A stretch of 14,203 nucleotides of DNA from positions 1 through 14,203 of the forward strand of contig DOWL01000251.1 in assembly GCA_003519585.1 (NCBI GenBank). Reading direction: 5' to 3'. The notes beneath the pieces were generated by a model. The model searched no databases and had not been told where the DNA came from. It saw nothing but the letters and a program-made list of their open reading frames with translations. Within the stretch, counting starts at the first letter, position 1, and every line of letters begins with the position of its first letter. This DNA is from Nocardioides sp. (GTDB taxonomy: Bacteria > Actinomycetota > Actinomycetes > Propionibacteriales > Nocardioidaceae). Both the position numbers and the translations under genes were made by a program. Below, piece after piece: positions 1 through 6,754 of the stretch.

Positions 1-5
1 TCCGC

Positions 6-25
6 TCCTCGGTGATTGCCGAGGA
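6..25 (+). promoter_or_regulatory. 7-bp perfect hairpin ahead of the leader ORF
   Basis: TCCTCGG (6-12) pairs perfectly with CCGAGGA (19-25) around a 6-nt loop. No T-run follows, so it is a poor intrinsic terminator. The 3' arm contains GAGGA (21-25), the only good ribosome-binding sequence for the short ORF at 32, so folding would hide that site. It could also be the end of an upstream gene's terminator or chance, because the preceding sequence is outside the window. Confidence 0.35.
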
Positions 26-31
26 CTCCAT

Positions 32-85
32 ATGACTGGGATGAACGCACGTCCCGCGGTCGTTCGTCTCGCATGTCGCGGCTAG
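32..85 (+). CDS. Possible 17-aa leader peptide
   Basis: This is a short ORF reading MTGMNARPAVVRLACRG and ending in TAG. GAGGA lies 6 nt before its ATG, which is better than the ribosome-binding site of the gene that follows 52 nt later. The C-terminal RLACRG contains one Cys, recalling the short Cys-containing leader ORFs found ahead of sulfur-related genes in actinobacteria; the resemblance is loose. If real it would be regulatory and not an enzyme. ORFs this short are common by chance, so confidence is low. Confidence 0.25.
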   Translation: MTGMNARPAVVRLACRG

Positions 86-137
86 TGCGGAGCGTAATCC
101 CGAATCAGCGAGCACCCCTGCGTGCGAAACTCCGAGC

Positions 138-1220
138 GTGGCTGAAGGACTCCGTGATCGCGTCGGCCGGGCTGTCGAGGGGCTGACGCCTGGCTACTTC
201 GCGCTGGTGATGGCCACGGGAATCCTGTCCGTCGGGATGCACCTTGAGCGCTTCGACATCCTGTCCGCGGTGCTGTTAGGGGTGTGCTGCTCAGCGTTCG
301 TTGTGTTGTTGGCGTTGACCGGCTGGCGGCTGGTCGCCTACCGGAGTGCGGTGGTCGAGGACTTCACCGATCCGCGCCGGGGGTTCGGGTTCTTCACGTT
401 CGTTGCCGGCACCAATGTCCTCGGGGTCCGACTGGGGATTGCTGGCTTCCACGAGGCGACCGCGGTGCTGCTCGTCCTCGCGGGTGTCGCCTGGCTGGCT
501 CTCGGCTACGTGGTGCCCTGGACCGCAGTGCTGGGTCGCCAAGAACGCCCCGTGCTGGCTACCGCCAACGGCACCTGGTTCATCTGGGTGGTGGCCAGCC
601 AGTCCGTCGCGGTGGCGGCGGCCACCATCGAACCGGTCTTCGACCCCGTGCGACGCGAGCTCGCGGTGCTGGCGATCATGTCGTGGTCGGTCGGAGTATT
701 CCTGTACGGCGCGACCGGGATACTGGTCTCGCTGCGGCTGATGCTCTACGAGTTCGGCCCCGAGGAGCTGACCCCGCCGTACTGGGTCTCGATGGGCGCC
801 CTGGCCATCACTGTGCTGGCCGGCGCCCGGATCGTGGAGATGGCCGATGCGCCGATGGTCGCGGTGACTCGTGACCTGATCGCGGGACTGGCCGTGGTGT
901 TCTGGGCGTTCGCAACATGGTTGATCCCGGTGCTGGTCGCCGCTGGCTGGTGGCGTCACGTCCGGCGCCGGGTACCGCTGCGGTACGAGGCGACGCTGTG
1001 GAGCATCATCTTCCCGCTCGGCATGTACGCCGTTGCCGGGATCTACCTGGGCCGGGCCGACCACCTGCCGGTGGTGGAGGCAGTGGGACGCGCCGAGCTC
1101 TGGGTGGCGTTCCCTGCGTGCGTCCTGGTCTTCGCGATCATGCTTGTGCATTTGTTCCAAACCGTCATCGCTCCCACCGGCCCGCACCTGCCTCCGCTTG
1201 AGCCCAAGATCAAGGGGTGA
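138..1220 (+). CDS. TehA/SLAC1-family anion channel or C4-dicarboxylate/tellurite transporter
   Basis: This 360-residue integral membrane protein has about ten hydrophobic segments and little soluble sequence, the usual size and layout of the SLAC1/TehA family (also annotated tellurite resistance/C4-dicarboxylate transporter). The N-terminal GYFALVMATGILSVG (about residues 19-33) is the family's typical first helix. An aromatic-rich segment near residues 255-270 (VVFWAFATWLIPVL) lies where the gating Phe helix is expected. The GTG start leaves little N-terminal sequence before helix 1, and its ribosome-binding site is weak. Family members conduct chloride, nitrate or sulfite, or extrude tellurite; the substrate cannot be read from sequence. 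It is convergent with the nitrite reductase operon and overlaps its last gene by 11 bp, so it is probably a separate unit. Family confident, substrate unknown. Confidence 0.85.
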   Translation: MAEGLRDRVGRAVEGLTPGYFALVMATGILSVGMHLERFDILSAVLLGVCCSAFVVLLALTGWRLVAYRSAVVEDFTDPRRGFGFFTFVAGTNVLGVRLGIAGFHEATAVLLVLAGVAWLALGYVVPWTAVLGRQERPVLATANGTWFIWVVASQSVAVAAATIEPVFDPVRRELAVLAIMSWSVGVFLYGATGILVSLRLMLYEFGPEELTPPYWVSMGALAITVLAGARIVEMADAPMVAVTRDLIAGLAVVFWAFATWLIPVLVAAGWWRHVRRRVPLRYEATLWSIIFPLGMYAVAGIYLGRADHLPVVEAVGRAELWVAFPACVLVFAIMLVHLFQTVIAPTGPHLPPLEPKIKG

Positions 1221-3927
1221 CCCGGAACAGCCCGTGCGCGCCGCGTTCGGCGTCGATCATCAAGTGCGAGACGAACGGGTAGTCACCGGGTTCAGGGAAG
1301 GTGAGCTCGACGAACCCACCTTGGGCGGCCTGCAGTCCGAGGCTCTGGGCCCCGCCGTGCCCGCGTCGCAGGAGGTAGGTGCCCTCGGCGTAGGTGGTGT
1401 CGAACTGGCCGCCGACCACGTGGAACGAGGTTGGCCGGTTGGGGCCGGCGTCGAGGACCCACACCCGGACCCGCTCCCCGACCCGCGCGGTCAGGGGGGC
1501 GTGGTCGTACTGGTTGGCGAAGCCGTTGAACACGACCAGGTCTGGGTCCTCGGCGGCCAGCTTGGTGACGTCGACCTCCCCGCCCTGGTTGCCGAGGTAC
1601 AGCTCGGACTGCACGAGCAGGTAGCTGCGGTCCACTCGAGGCAGGTGTGGTGGCTCGATGACGACCGCGCCGAAGAGGCCGTTGGCGATGTGGGCCGACA
1701 TCGGCATGGTGGAGCAGTGGTACATCCACACCCCCGCGCGGGTGGCGCGGAACCGGTAGGTCAGTGACTGACCGGGTGCGAGGGTGCGCATCGGGCGCTG
1801 CGGGGCGAGTGCTCCGGCGTGGAAGTCGATCGAGTGGCCGATCGACCCGTCGTTGGTCAAGGTGATCTCGAACCGGTCCCCGACCCGCCCGTGCAGCACC
1901 GGACCCGGGGCGGTGCCGCCGTAGGTCCACAGTCGCTGGGTGACCCCCGGCGCGACCTCGCGTACGACGTCTCGGACCACGAACGTACGCCGGTGCACCC
2001 GGCTACTCGACACCGCCGGCAACGGCGGCAAGGCAGCGTCGCGCGCCGCCCAACCCGGCGACGGATCGGCCATCAGATCCAGGTTGTCCGTAGCCGGGGT
2101 GGGCTCGGTATCGCCGGTCTCGTCGGTCTCGGCGGGGGACGGGTCGCCGTCGTTCCCGCCTGGCCCGTGCTCGTGACCGGCGTGACCCCCGGACGACCCG
2201 GCCGCCGTGGCAGGCGCGTTAACGGCGCCGGTGACGTGGACGGTGAGGACCATGCCCATCTGCTTGTGGCCGATGACCGAGCACCAGCCGTCGAGGTCGC
2301 GGCCCACCACTCCGACCTCGACGCGTGCGGTCTCGCCGGGGGAGAGTCGGCCGCTGTTGGCGCCGGTCTCGAGGACGAGGTCGTGCACGTCCTCCTCGTC
2401 GGTGTTGGTCAGCACGATCACCAGTCGGTTGCCGGCCTGCACCGAGATGGTGGCCGGGGTGAACCGCATGTCGTGCGCCTCGACCTCGACGGTGGTGGTC
2501 TCGCCGGTTGCGGTGACACCGGCCGCGGCCGAGGCGGTGTTGCCGCCGATTGCGGCCGAGTCGACTGCGACGCCAGCGGCCACCGCCATCACCACGAGGG
2601 AGAGTCCGGTCGCGGCGAGGCCGGAGATCTGGCCAGCAGGCCGACCGGGCGGAACTCGCGCGCTCTCTCGGGCACTCGTCGGGTGCGCCTTCGCGGAACG
2701 CGAGGCCCGCACCGCGAGAAGCAGCAACGGCAGCGTGGAGGCGAGGGCGACCAGGACGAGGATCGAGGCGAGCACCCGGACAGTGCTGGGCACCGGCAGT
2801 GCGCACAGCAGCAGGCCGGCGTTGGTCACCACCAGCCGCAGCGGGGCACCTCGGTCCAGGACCGCGTTCGCCGCCCGGACCGGCGTCGGCCCGCCACCGA
2901 GGGCGACCGGGACCAGGTAGGACAAGGCGCCGAGGAGTACCTGGGCAGCGAAGCCCGCGGCCAGGAACGGCGTCAGCCAGCCGAACACCTCATGGACACG
3001 AGGCCAGGAGGACGCGGCGCCGATGCCCGCACCGAGGGTGACCAGGGTGACGACCAGCCAGGTGAGCCCGGCCAGGACCGACCAGGCCGGGAACTCGGTG
3101 GGCGGTTTGCGACGCAGCGCGTCGACGAACGCCGGCGCGGTCAACAGCAGCCCGCTCACGTATCCGGCGATCCCGATCGCGGCGAGTGGACGCAGGCCCG
3201 CGGACGCGCCGCCGGCGGTCACCAGCACCGAGCAGACCAGCACCGGGAGCGCCCGCGCCGCGGCCCGCTCGGCGCCCGCGGCGATCCGGGTGCGCAGCAT
3301 GGTCGGCCACAGGGTGACGAGCGTGCCGACCACGGTGAGACCGACCCAGCCGAGCAGGTTCACCGCCGCGTGCGCGACGACCAGACGGGTGTGCCAAGGG
3401 TCGGCGAGGCCACGCGCGAGCGCAGTGCCGAGGCCGGCGCCGACGGGCAGGAAGCAGGCCGCGGCCACGTAGTAGCGCACCGAGGGTCCGAACCGGGCCG
3501 GCAGGGCCGCACGCAGCTGACGCAGGATCGTCCAGCCGTGCCACAGGACCGCGAAGCCGACCGCGGTCGCGCCGAGCAGAGTCAGCGGCCACACATCGGA
3601 GGGGACGCCGACCACCACGAGGATGACGCCACCGTTGAGCAGCAACAGCCGCCGGTTCTGGCCGCGGCGGTCCTCGTCGGCCGAATGCAGCAGCGCGTTG
3701 GTGAAGTACCGGCTCCAGACCACGATGGCGTGGCTGACCGCGCCGAGCATGAGCAGATGGATCATCAGCCAGCGTGGCGCCGGTACGAACGGATGCACGA
3801 GTGCGACCACGACCGTGACCGCCAACCAGACCAGCACCGGCAGGTCGCGCAGCGGCCGAAAGCCACGGCTGCCCTGCCTGCTCACGACCGCCTGCTCGAC
3901 ACCGGCCTGCTCGCGACGACTGCTCAC
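1210..3927 (-). CDS. nirK: Membrane domain-cupredoxin-NirK fusion, probable copper nitrite reductase
   Basis: A predicted 905-residue protein. Residues about 28-460 form around 13 membrane segments; His-bearing helices (H57, H66, H186) recall heme-binding membrane proteins. Residues about 478-566 are a cupredoxin with a full type-1 Cu set: H515, C549, H554, M559. A His/Gly linker (GGHAGHEHG, 580-588) follows. Residues about 645-905 match NirK: H698, C738 and H746 for type-1 Cu; H703, H737 and H888 for type-2 Cu; D701 and H836 at the catalytic Asp and His positions. It lacks the paired HxH motifs of laccase-type trinuclear sites, favouring nitrite reduction to NO. The axial Met position is Leu (L751). 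The copper domains should face outside, tethered by the last helix. The GTG start is chosen because it overlaps the NnrS-like gene's stop by 4 bp; the frame stays open further upstream but that part lies inside the NnrS-like gene. An uncharacterised multicopper oxidase is the main alternative. Confidence 0.85.
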   Translation of the reverse strand: MSSRREQAGVEQAVVSRQGSRGFRPLRDLPVLVWLAVTVVVALVHPFVPAPRWLMIHLLMLGAVSHAIVVWSRYFTNALLHSADEDRRGQNRRLLLLNGGVILVVVGVPSDVWPLTLLGATAVGFAVLWHGWTILRQLRAALPARFGPSVRYYVAAACFLPVGAGLGTALARGLADPWHTRLVVAHAAVNLLGWVGLTVVGTLVTLWPTMLRTRIAAGAERAAARALPVLVCSVLVTAGGASAGLRPLAAIGIAGYVSGLLLTAPAFVDALRRKPPTEFPAWSVLAGLTWLVVTLVTLGAGIGAASSWPRVHEVFGWLTPFLAAGFAAQVLLGALSYLVPVALGGGPTPVRAANAVLDRGAPLRLVVTNAGLLLCALPVPSTVRVLASILVLVALASTLPLLLLAVRASRSAKAHPTSARESARVPPGRPAGQISGLAATGLSLVVMAVAAGVAVDSAAIGGNTASAAAGVTATGETTTVEVEAHDMRFTPATISVQAGNRLVIVLTNTDEEDVHDLVLETGANSGRLSPGETARVEVGVVGRDLDGWCSVIGHKQMGMVLTVHVTGAVNAPATAAGSSGGHAGHEHGPGGNDGDPSPAETDETGDTEPTPATDNLDLMADPSPGWAARDAALPPLPAVSSSRVHRRTFVVRDVVREVAPGVTQRLWTYGGTAPGPVLHGRVGDRFEITLTNDGSIGHSIDFHAGALAPQRPMRTLAPGQSLTYRFRATRAGVWMYHCSTMPMSAHIANGLFGAVVIEPPHLPRVDRSYLLVQSELYLGNQGGEVDVTKLAAEDPDLVVFNGFANQYDHAPLTARVGERVRVWVLDAGPNRPTSFHVVGGQFDTTYAEGTYLLRRGHGGAQSLGLQAAQGGFVELTFPEPGDYPFVSHLMIDAERGAHGLFRVTP

Positions 3928-5102
3928 GCCGGGCTCCGGGTGCCGCGGACCGCGCATCCCACAGCGATCGCAACGAAGGAGAGCACGGCCGCGATGTTGA
4001 GCACGCCGCCGGTGACCCAGGCGCCGTGGCTGCCGAGGGCGTCGCCCACCCACAGCCGCAGCGCCAAGGAGCCGTGCAGCAGCACGGCCGGGGCGATGAG
4101 GGCCGGGTGGTAGGGCAGAGGTCGGCGCAGCACCGCAGGCAGGATCACTGGAGCGTGGGCCATGATCATCGACAGCGTGAACCCGAGGAACACCGCGTGC
4201 AGCAGCGCGTCGTGGCGCACGCCCTCGGTCGCCGGACCGCCGAGCATCAAAATGGCACCGGCGACGCCGAGCCAGCAGTACCCGGCCAGCATGCAGCCGG
4301 CCATGTAGCGGGGGAGCCCTCCCGTGCGGCCCGAGTTGTGGCTCGGGGCGTGGATGGTGCGTCGGGCGACGTCGTGGGCGGCGAGCCATCCGGTCAGGAC
4401 GAGCATTGCCGCTCCGAGCAGCGCCGCGCCCGGTCGCGGCCACAGCAGTGCGGCCACGATGCCAGCCAGCAGCCCGGAAGCGAGGAGCACCAGCGTGGTG
4501 CCAGCCGAAGGGCCCATCGCGATCCGGGCGAGCTCGAGCCGCTCACCGGCGATGGTCAGCACGACGAACCCGACCAGCCACGGCGCCAGGACCGGCACAT
4601 CGGTCCCGCCCAGCCACAGCACGGCGGCACCGAGGGCGAGCACCGCTCCGAGGGCCTGGACCAGGACCGCATCGTCGCGCTGTCGACGCCACAACGGCAG
4701 GTACAGGCCGACCAGCGCGGCGGCGCCGGCCGCGAGCAGACCTCGGCCGACCACGAGCGGTGCCGGCGAGAGCAGCACCAGGGCGCCCAGGCCGAGCAGC
4801 GCGGGGGCGACGAAGCCGAGGCGGCGACGCAAGGCAACGGCTCGTTCGAGCGCGATCAGGGTGCCCACGAATCCCAGGACCATGAGCATGCCGTGCACCT
4901 CGGGCAGCCGGTCAACGCGCACCGGGGCAGGCAGGTCAAGGAGGATCAGGGCGGCGTCCAGACCGGCCAGCAGGGCGATCCCGGCGGGAGCCAGCAACGC
5001 GACCCGGGGCACCAGCGACGCATGAACGCGGGGAGCGTGGCCGGCGCCGAGGTCGCTACCAGGGCCCTTGGGGCTGCGCTGGCGGGTGGTGGTGGTACTC
5101 AT
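3924..5102 (-). CDS. NnrS-like polytopic membrane protein
   Basis: A 392-residue protein with about 11-12 hydrophobic helices after a short polar N-terminus. Scattered helix-associated His residues (H70 in EVHGMLMVLGFVG, H297, H302, H316, H332, H343) resemble NnrS, a heme- and copper-containing membrane protein linked to nitric oxide stress in denitrifiers. The segment HAVFLGFTLSMIMAHAPVIL (302-321) is the most NnrS-like part. The ATG start lies in an ATGA overlap with the regulator stop; the frame is open 56 codons further upstream but that stretch is low-complexity Arg/Pro sequence inside the regulator gene. Its stop overlaps the NirK fusion start by 4 bp (GTGA), so the two products are probably made together. 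Likely roles are NO tolerance or helping assemble or feed the NirK membrane module. The family assignment is from motif impression and moderate. Confidence 0.75.
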   Translation of the reverse strand: MSTTTTRQRSPKGPGSDLGAGHAPRVHASLVPRVALLAPAGIALLAGLDAALILLDLPAPVRVDRLPEVHGMLMVLGFVGTLIALERAVALRRRLGFVAPALLGLGALVLLSPAPLVVGRGLLAAGAAALVGLYLPLWRRQRDDAVLVQALGAVLALGAAVLWLGGTDVPVLAPWLVGFVVLTIAGERLELARIAMGPSAGTTLVLLASGLLAGIVAALLWPRPGAALLGAAMLVLTGWLAAHDVARRTIHAPSHNSGRTGGLPRYMAGCMLAGYCWLGVAGAILMLGGPATEGVRHDALLHAVFLGFTLSMIMAHAPVILPAVLRRPLPYHPALIAPAVLLHGSLALRLWVGDALGSHGAWVTGGVLNIAAVLSFVAIAVGCAVRGTRSPA

Positions 5103-5815
5103 CGGGTGCGCCGCATCAGGTGCAGGCGGCAGGCGCCGGGCTCCGCGAACGGCAGCAGCTCGGTGCCGTCGGGGTCCGCGCCGTACTCCTCGAGTGCGCC
5201 TTGGGCGAGCCCGAGGTGCACGCCGCAGACGACATCCGGATACTGGTGGGCCGCCTCCAGCAACGGGCAACGGGTCAGCCGAACAACCGAGCTGCGGGCG
5301 TCGGCCTGGGGAGCGAACCCGACCTCGTCGAGCAGCGAGACCACCTCCCGCCTGGCCGCGACCGCACTCGGTGCCGGCCCGGCGCCGCGCTCGCGCGCGA
5401 GCTCATGCCCCCACTCCCGTCCGGCGGCGACCGCGTCCTCGCTCGGTGATGCGCTGGTCCGGTGAATCGCCGCTGCCAGCGCCGCGGCGAGCCCGGCGTA
5501 CTCAGGCGCGGCGGCCGCGTCCATTCCGGCGGCCTCATAGAGCCAGGCGGGCCGTCCGCGTCCAGCCGGCGCCGCGGGGTGGCGGCGAGCGAGGCCCTGG
5601 CGCACCAACGCGTCGAGGTGTTCGCGGACCGTGTTGGCATGCAGGCCGGAGATAGCCACCAGCGCCGCGAGGGTCGTCGGCTCGGCCTGCGCCCGGAGGG
5701 TCTCCAGCAACGCCGCCCGCGACCTGGACAGCGGCGCGCGAGCCCGGCCAGCGCCCGGACGGGGACCGTAACCCGACGTCATCCGCGAGGGATTTGAGGG
5801 CCGATTATTTTCCAC
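5099..5815 (-). CDS. Winged-helix regulator with C-terminal Cys cluster (ArsR/SufR-like)
   Basis: A 238-residue protein. Residues about 30-95 form a winged helix: a recognition helix at about 59-78 (HANTVREHLDALVRQGLARR) and a wing with GRGRPAWLYE. The C-terminal half carries C183 (RCPLLEAAH), C197 (DVVCGVHLGL) and C229 (PGACRLHL) with nearby His 190, 200 and 232, the arrangement of the SufR-like ArsR-type regulators (COG2345) that bind an Fe-S cluster. Such a cluster could sense NO, O2 or redox state; this is inferred. It heads the operon with the NnrS-like and NirK genes. The GTG start is preferred because a -10-like TACACT ends 7 nt upstream and no Shine-Dalgarno is present, typical of a leaderless mRNA. 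ATG at 5782 is the alternative; the 11 codons before it are AT-rich compared with the rest of the gene. Confidence 0.8.
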   Translation of the reverse strand: MENNRPSNPSRMTSGYGPRPGAGRARAPLSRSRAALLETLRAQAEPTTLAALVAISGLHANTVREHLDALVRQGLARRHPAAPAGRGRPAWLYEAAGMDAAAAPEYAGLAAALAAAIHRTSASPSEDAVAAGREWGHELARERGAGPAPSAVAARREVVSLLDEVGFAPQADARSSVVRLTRCPLLEAAHQYPDVVCGVHLGLAQGALEEYGADPDGTELLPFAEPGACRLHLMRRTR

Positions 5816-5839
5816 GGAACAGAGTGTAATAAAATCAGG
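5801..5839. promoter_or_regulatory. Imperfect inverted repeat, candidate operator
   Basis: The left arm CCGATTATTTTCCAC (5801-5815) matches the reverse complement of the right arm at 5824-5839 (CCTGATTTTATTACAC) at 12 of 15 aligned positions with one 1-nt gap; the arms are 8 nt apart. It sits in the only AT-rich stretch of the area, between divergent genes, and covers both -10-like elements. A dimeric winged-helix regulator bound here could control both operons. No FNR-type TTGAT-N4-ATCAA box was seen. Confidence 0.45.
5808..5835 (+). promoter_or_regulatory. Predicted promoter of the hemerythrin-nar operon
   Basis: TAAAAT (5830-5835) is a good -10 element. The best -35 at a usable distance is only TTTTCC (5808-5813, 16-nt spacer), a weak match that would suit activator dependence. 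A start near 5842 gives a leader of about 36 nt carrying the ribosome-binding site. The -10 lies 1 nt from the -10 of the opposite promoter, so the two polymerases should compete. Confidence 0.4.
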
Positions 5840-5852
5840 GTCGACGTGCCAA
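5823..5852 (-). promoter_or_regulatory. Predicted promoter of the regulator-nnrS-like-nirK operon, leaderless
   Basis: On the minus strand TTGGCA (5852-5847) resembles a -35 element (5 of 6 to TTGACA). An 18-nt spacer separates it from TACACT (5828-5823), a TANNNT-type -10. Only 7 nt lie between the -10 and the GTG at 5815, so transcription would begin at or next to the start codon. Confidence 0.5.
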
Positions 5853-5863
5853 AGCAGCCACTC

Positions 5864-5869
5864 AAGGAG
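5864..5869 (+). promoter_or_regulatory. Ribosome-binding site of the hemerythrin gene
   Basis: AAGGAG lies 8 nt before the ATG at 5878 and fixes that start. Confidence 0.75.
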
Positions 5870-5877
5870 ACCGCAGA

Positions 5878-6681
5878 ATGTCCGAACTCGTCATCGCCTC
5901 GAACGAGGCAGACGCCCACGCCGCCGAAGCGGTCAAGCAGCACCACGCCGCACTGGCCGGCGCCCTGAACCTGCACACCGAGGCACTGTTCACGACCGCC
6001 TCCGGACGCGACCCTGCCGCAGCCGAGCAGGCCCGCCGCGACCTGGTGGACTGGTGCGAGCGCGAACTGATACCGCACGCCCTGGCCGAGGAGCAGGCGC
6101 TGTACCCGGCCGCGCAGGCAACCATCGAAGGGAGGCTGCTCGTAGAAGCGATGCTCGGCGAGCACAAGGTTCTGACCCAGTTGCTGCGTGACGTGGCAGA
6201 GGTCGACGACCTGCTCCGGGCTGCCGCGTCGGCCACCGCCCTGCGGGAGGTCTTCGACTCCCACCTGACCAAGGAGAACGACCTGGTGGTGCCGCTGCTG
6301 GCCGCGACCCCTGGCGTCTCGCTGCATGACCTGCTCGGTGGCATGCACCAGCTGCTCGGCGAGGCGGCCGAGACCGGCACCCCGGGTGCGGACAACGTCG
6401 GCGCCGGGTGCGGTGGCCACGCCTGCTCGTGCGGTGAGGTCGACGGTCCTGGGTATCCCGAGCTGGACGTGCGCGCGGTCCCACACGCGATCCGGCACGC
6501 GACGATCTTCGGGGCGTTGGAGTCCGTCCAGCCGGGCGCCGGCCTGGAGCTGGTCGCGCCCCATGACCCGCTGCCGCTGCTCGACCAGATCAACCGGCGC
6601 TGGCCAGGAGCCTTCGCGGTGGCCTACCGCGAGCGCGGCCCCGAGGCATGGCGACTCACCCTGGAGCGCACCGATGCGTGA
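5878..6681 (+). CDS. Hemerythrin-like domain plus DUF2249 domain protein
   Basis: A soluble 267-residue protein. Residues about 15-165 form a hemerythrin-like (HHE) four-helix domain with candidate di-iron ligands H22/H23, H67 and E71 (IPHALAEE), H96 (GEHKVL), H129 and E133 (SHLTKE). A short linker has CGGHACSCGE (178-187) with three Cys and one His. Residues about 194-264 match DUF2249, with LDVRAVPHAIRHATIFGAL near its start. Hemerythrin-like proteins bind O2 or NO or help repair Fe-S clusters, and this domain pair recurs in denitrification gene neighbourhoods; the exact role is not known. It is the first gene of the nar operon, with narK 73 bp downstream and no clear promoter between. Expected in the cytoplasm: no signal peptide or membrane segment. 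Confidence 0.85.
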   Translation: MSELVIASNEADAHAAEAVKQHHAALAGALNLHTEALFTTASGRDPAAAEQARRDLVDWCERELIPHALAEEQALYPAAQATIEGRLLVEAMLGEHKVLTQLLRDVAEVDDLLRAAASATALREVFDSHLTKENDLVVPLLAATPGVSLHDLLGGMHQLLGEAAETGTPGADNVGAGCGGHACSCGEVDGPGYPELDVRAVPHAIRHATIFGALESVQPGAGLELVAPHDPLPLLDQINRRWPGAFAVAYRERGPEAWRLTLERTDA

Positions 6682-6740
6682 GACTGAAACCATTGGCAAC
6701 ACGAGCAACATCCGCAAGGGTGGAAGCCACGACGAGCTCG

Positions 6741-6745
6741 GGAGG
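6741..6745 (+). promoter_or_regulatory. Ribosome-binding site that decides the narK start
   Basis: GGAGG lies 9 nt before ATG 6755. The alternative in-frame ATG at 6674 lies inside the end of the hemerythrin gene and would add 27 polar residues, so the later start is preferred. Confidence 0.75.
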
Positions 6746-6754
6746 ACGGCGATC

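Noticed and set aside
1210..3927. Laccase-type multicopper oxidase as the function of the fusion
   Set aside because: The HxH pairs of a trinuclear copper centre are missing, while the NirK Asp, His and type-2 ligand positions are present; kept only as an alternative.
1819..4113. A 764-codon plus-strand open frame opposite the NirK fusion
   Set aside because: Arg/Gly/Asp-rich antisense shadow with no recognisable domain; the minus strand encodes the conserved copper sites.
4026..5465. A 479-codon plus-strand frame opposite the NnrS-like and regulator genes
   Set aside because: Low-complexity Gln/Arg/Gly-rich shadow of two well-supported minus-strand genes.
5801..5877. FNR/CRP-type operator ahead of the hemerythrin gene
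   Set aside because: No TTGAT-N4-ATCAA or TGTGA-N6-TCACA pattern was found; the visible repeat has a different shape.
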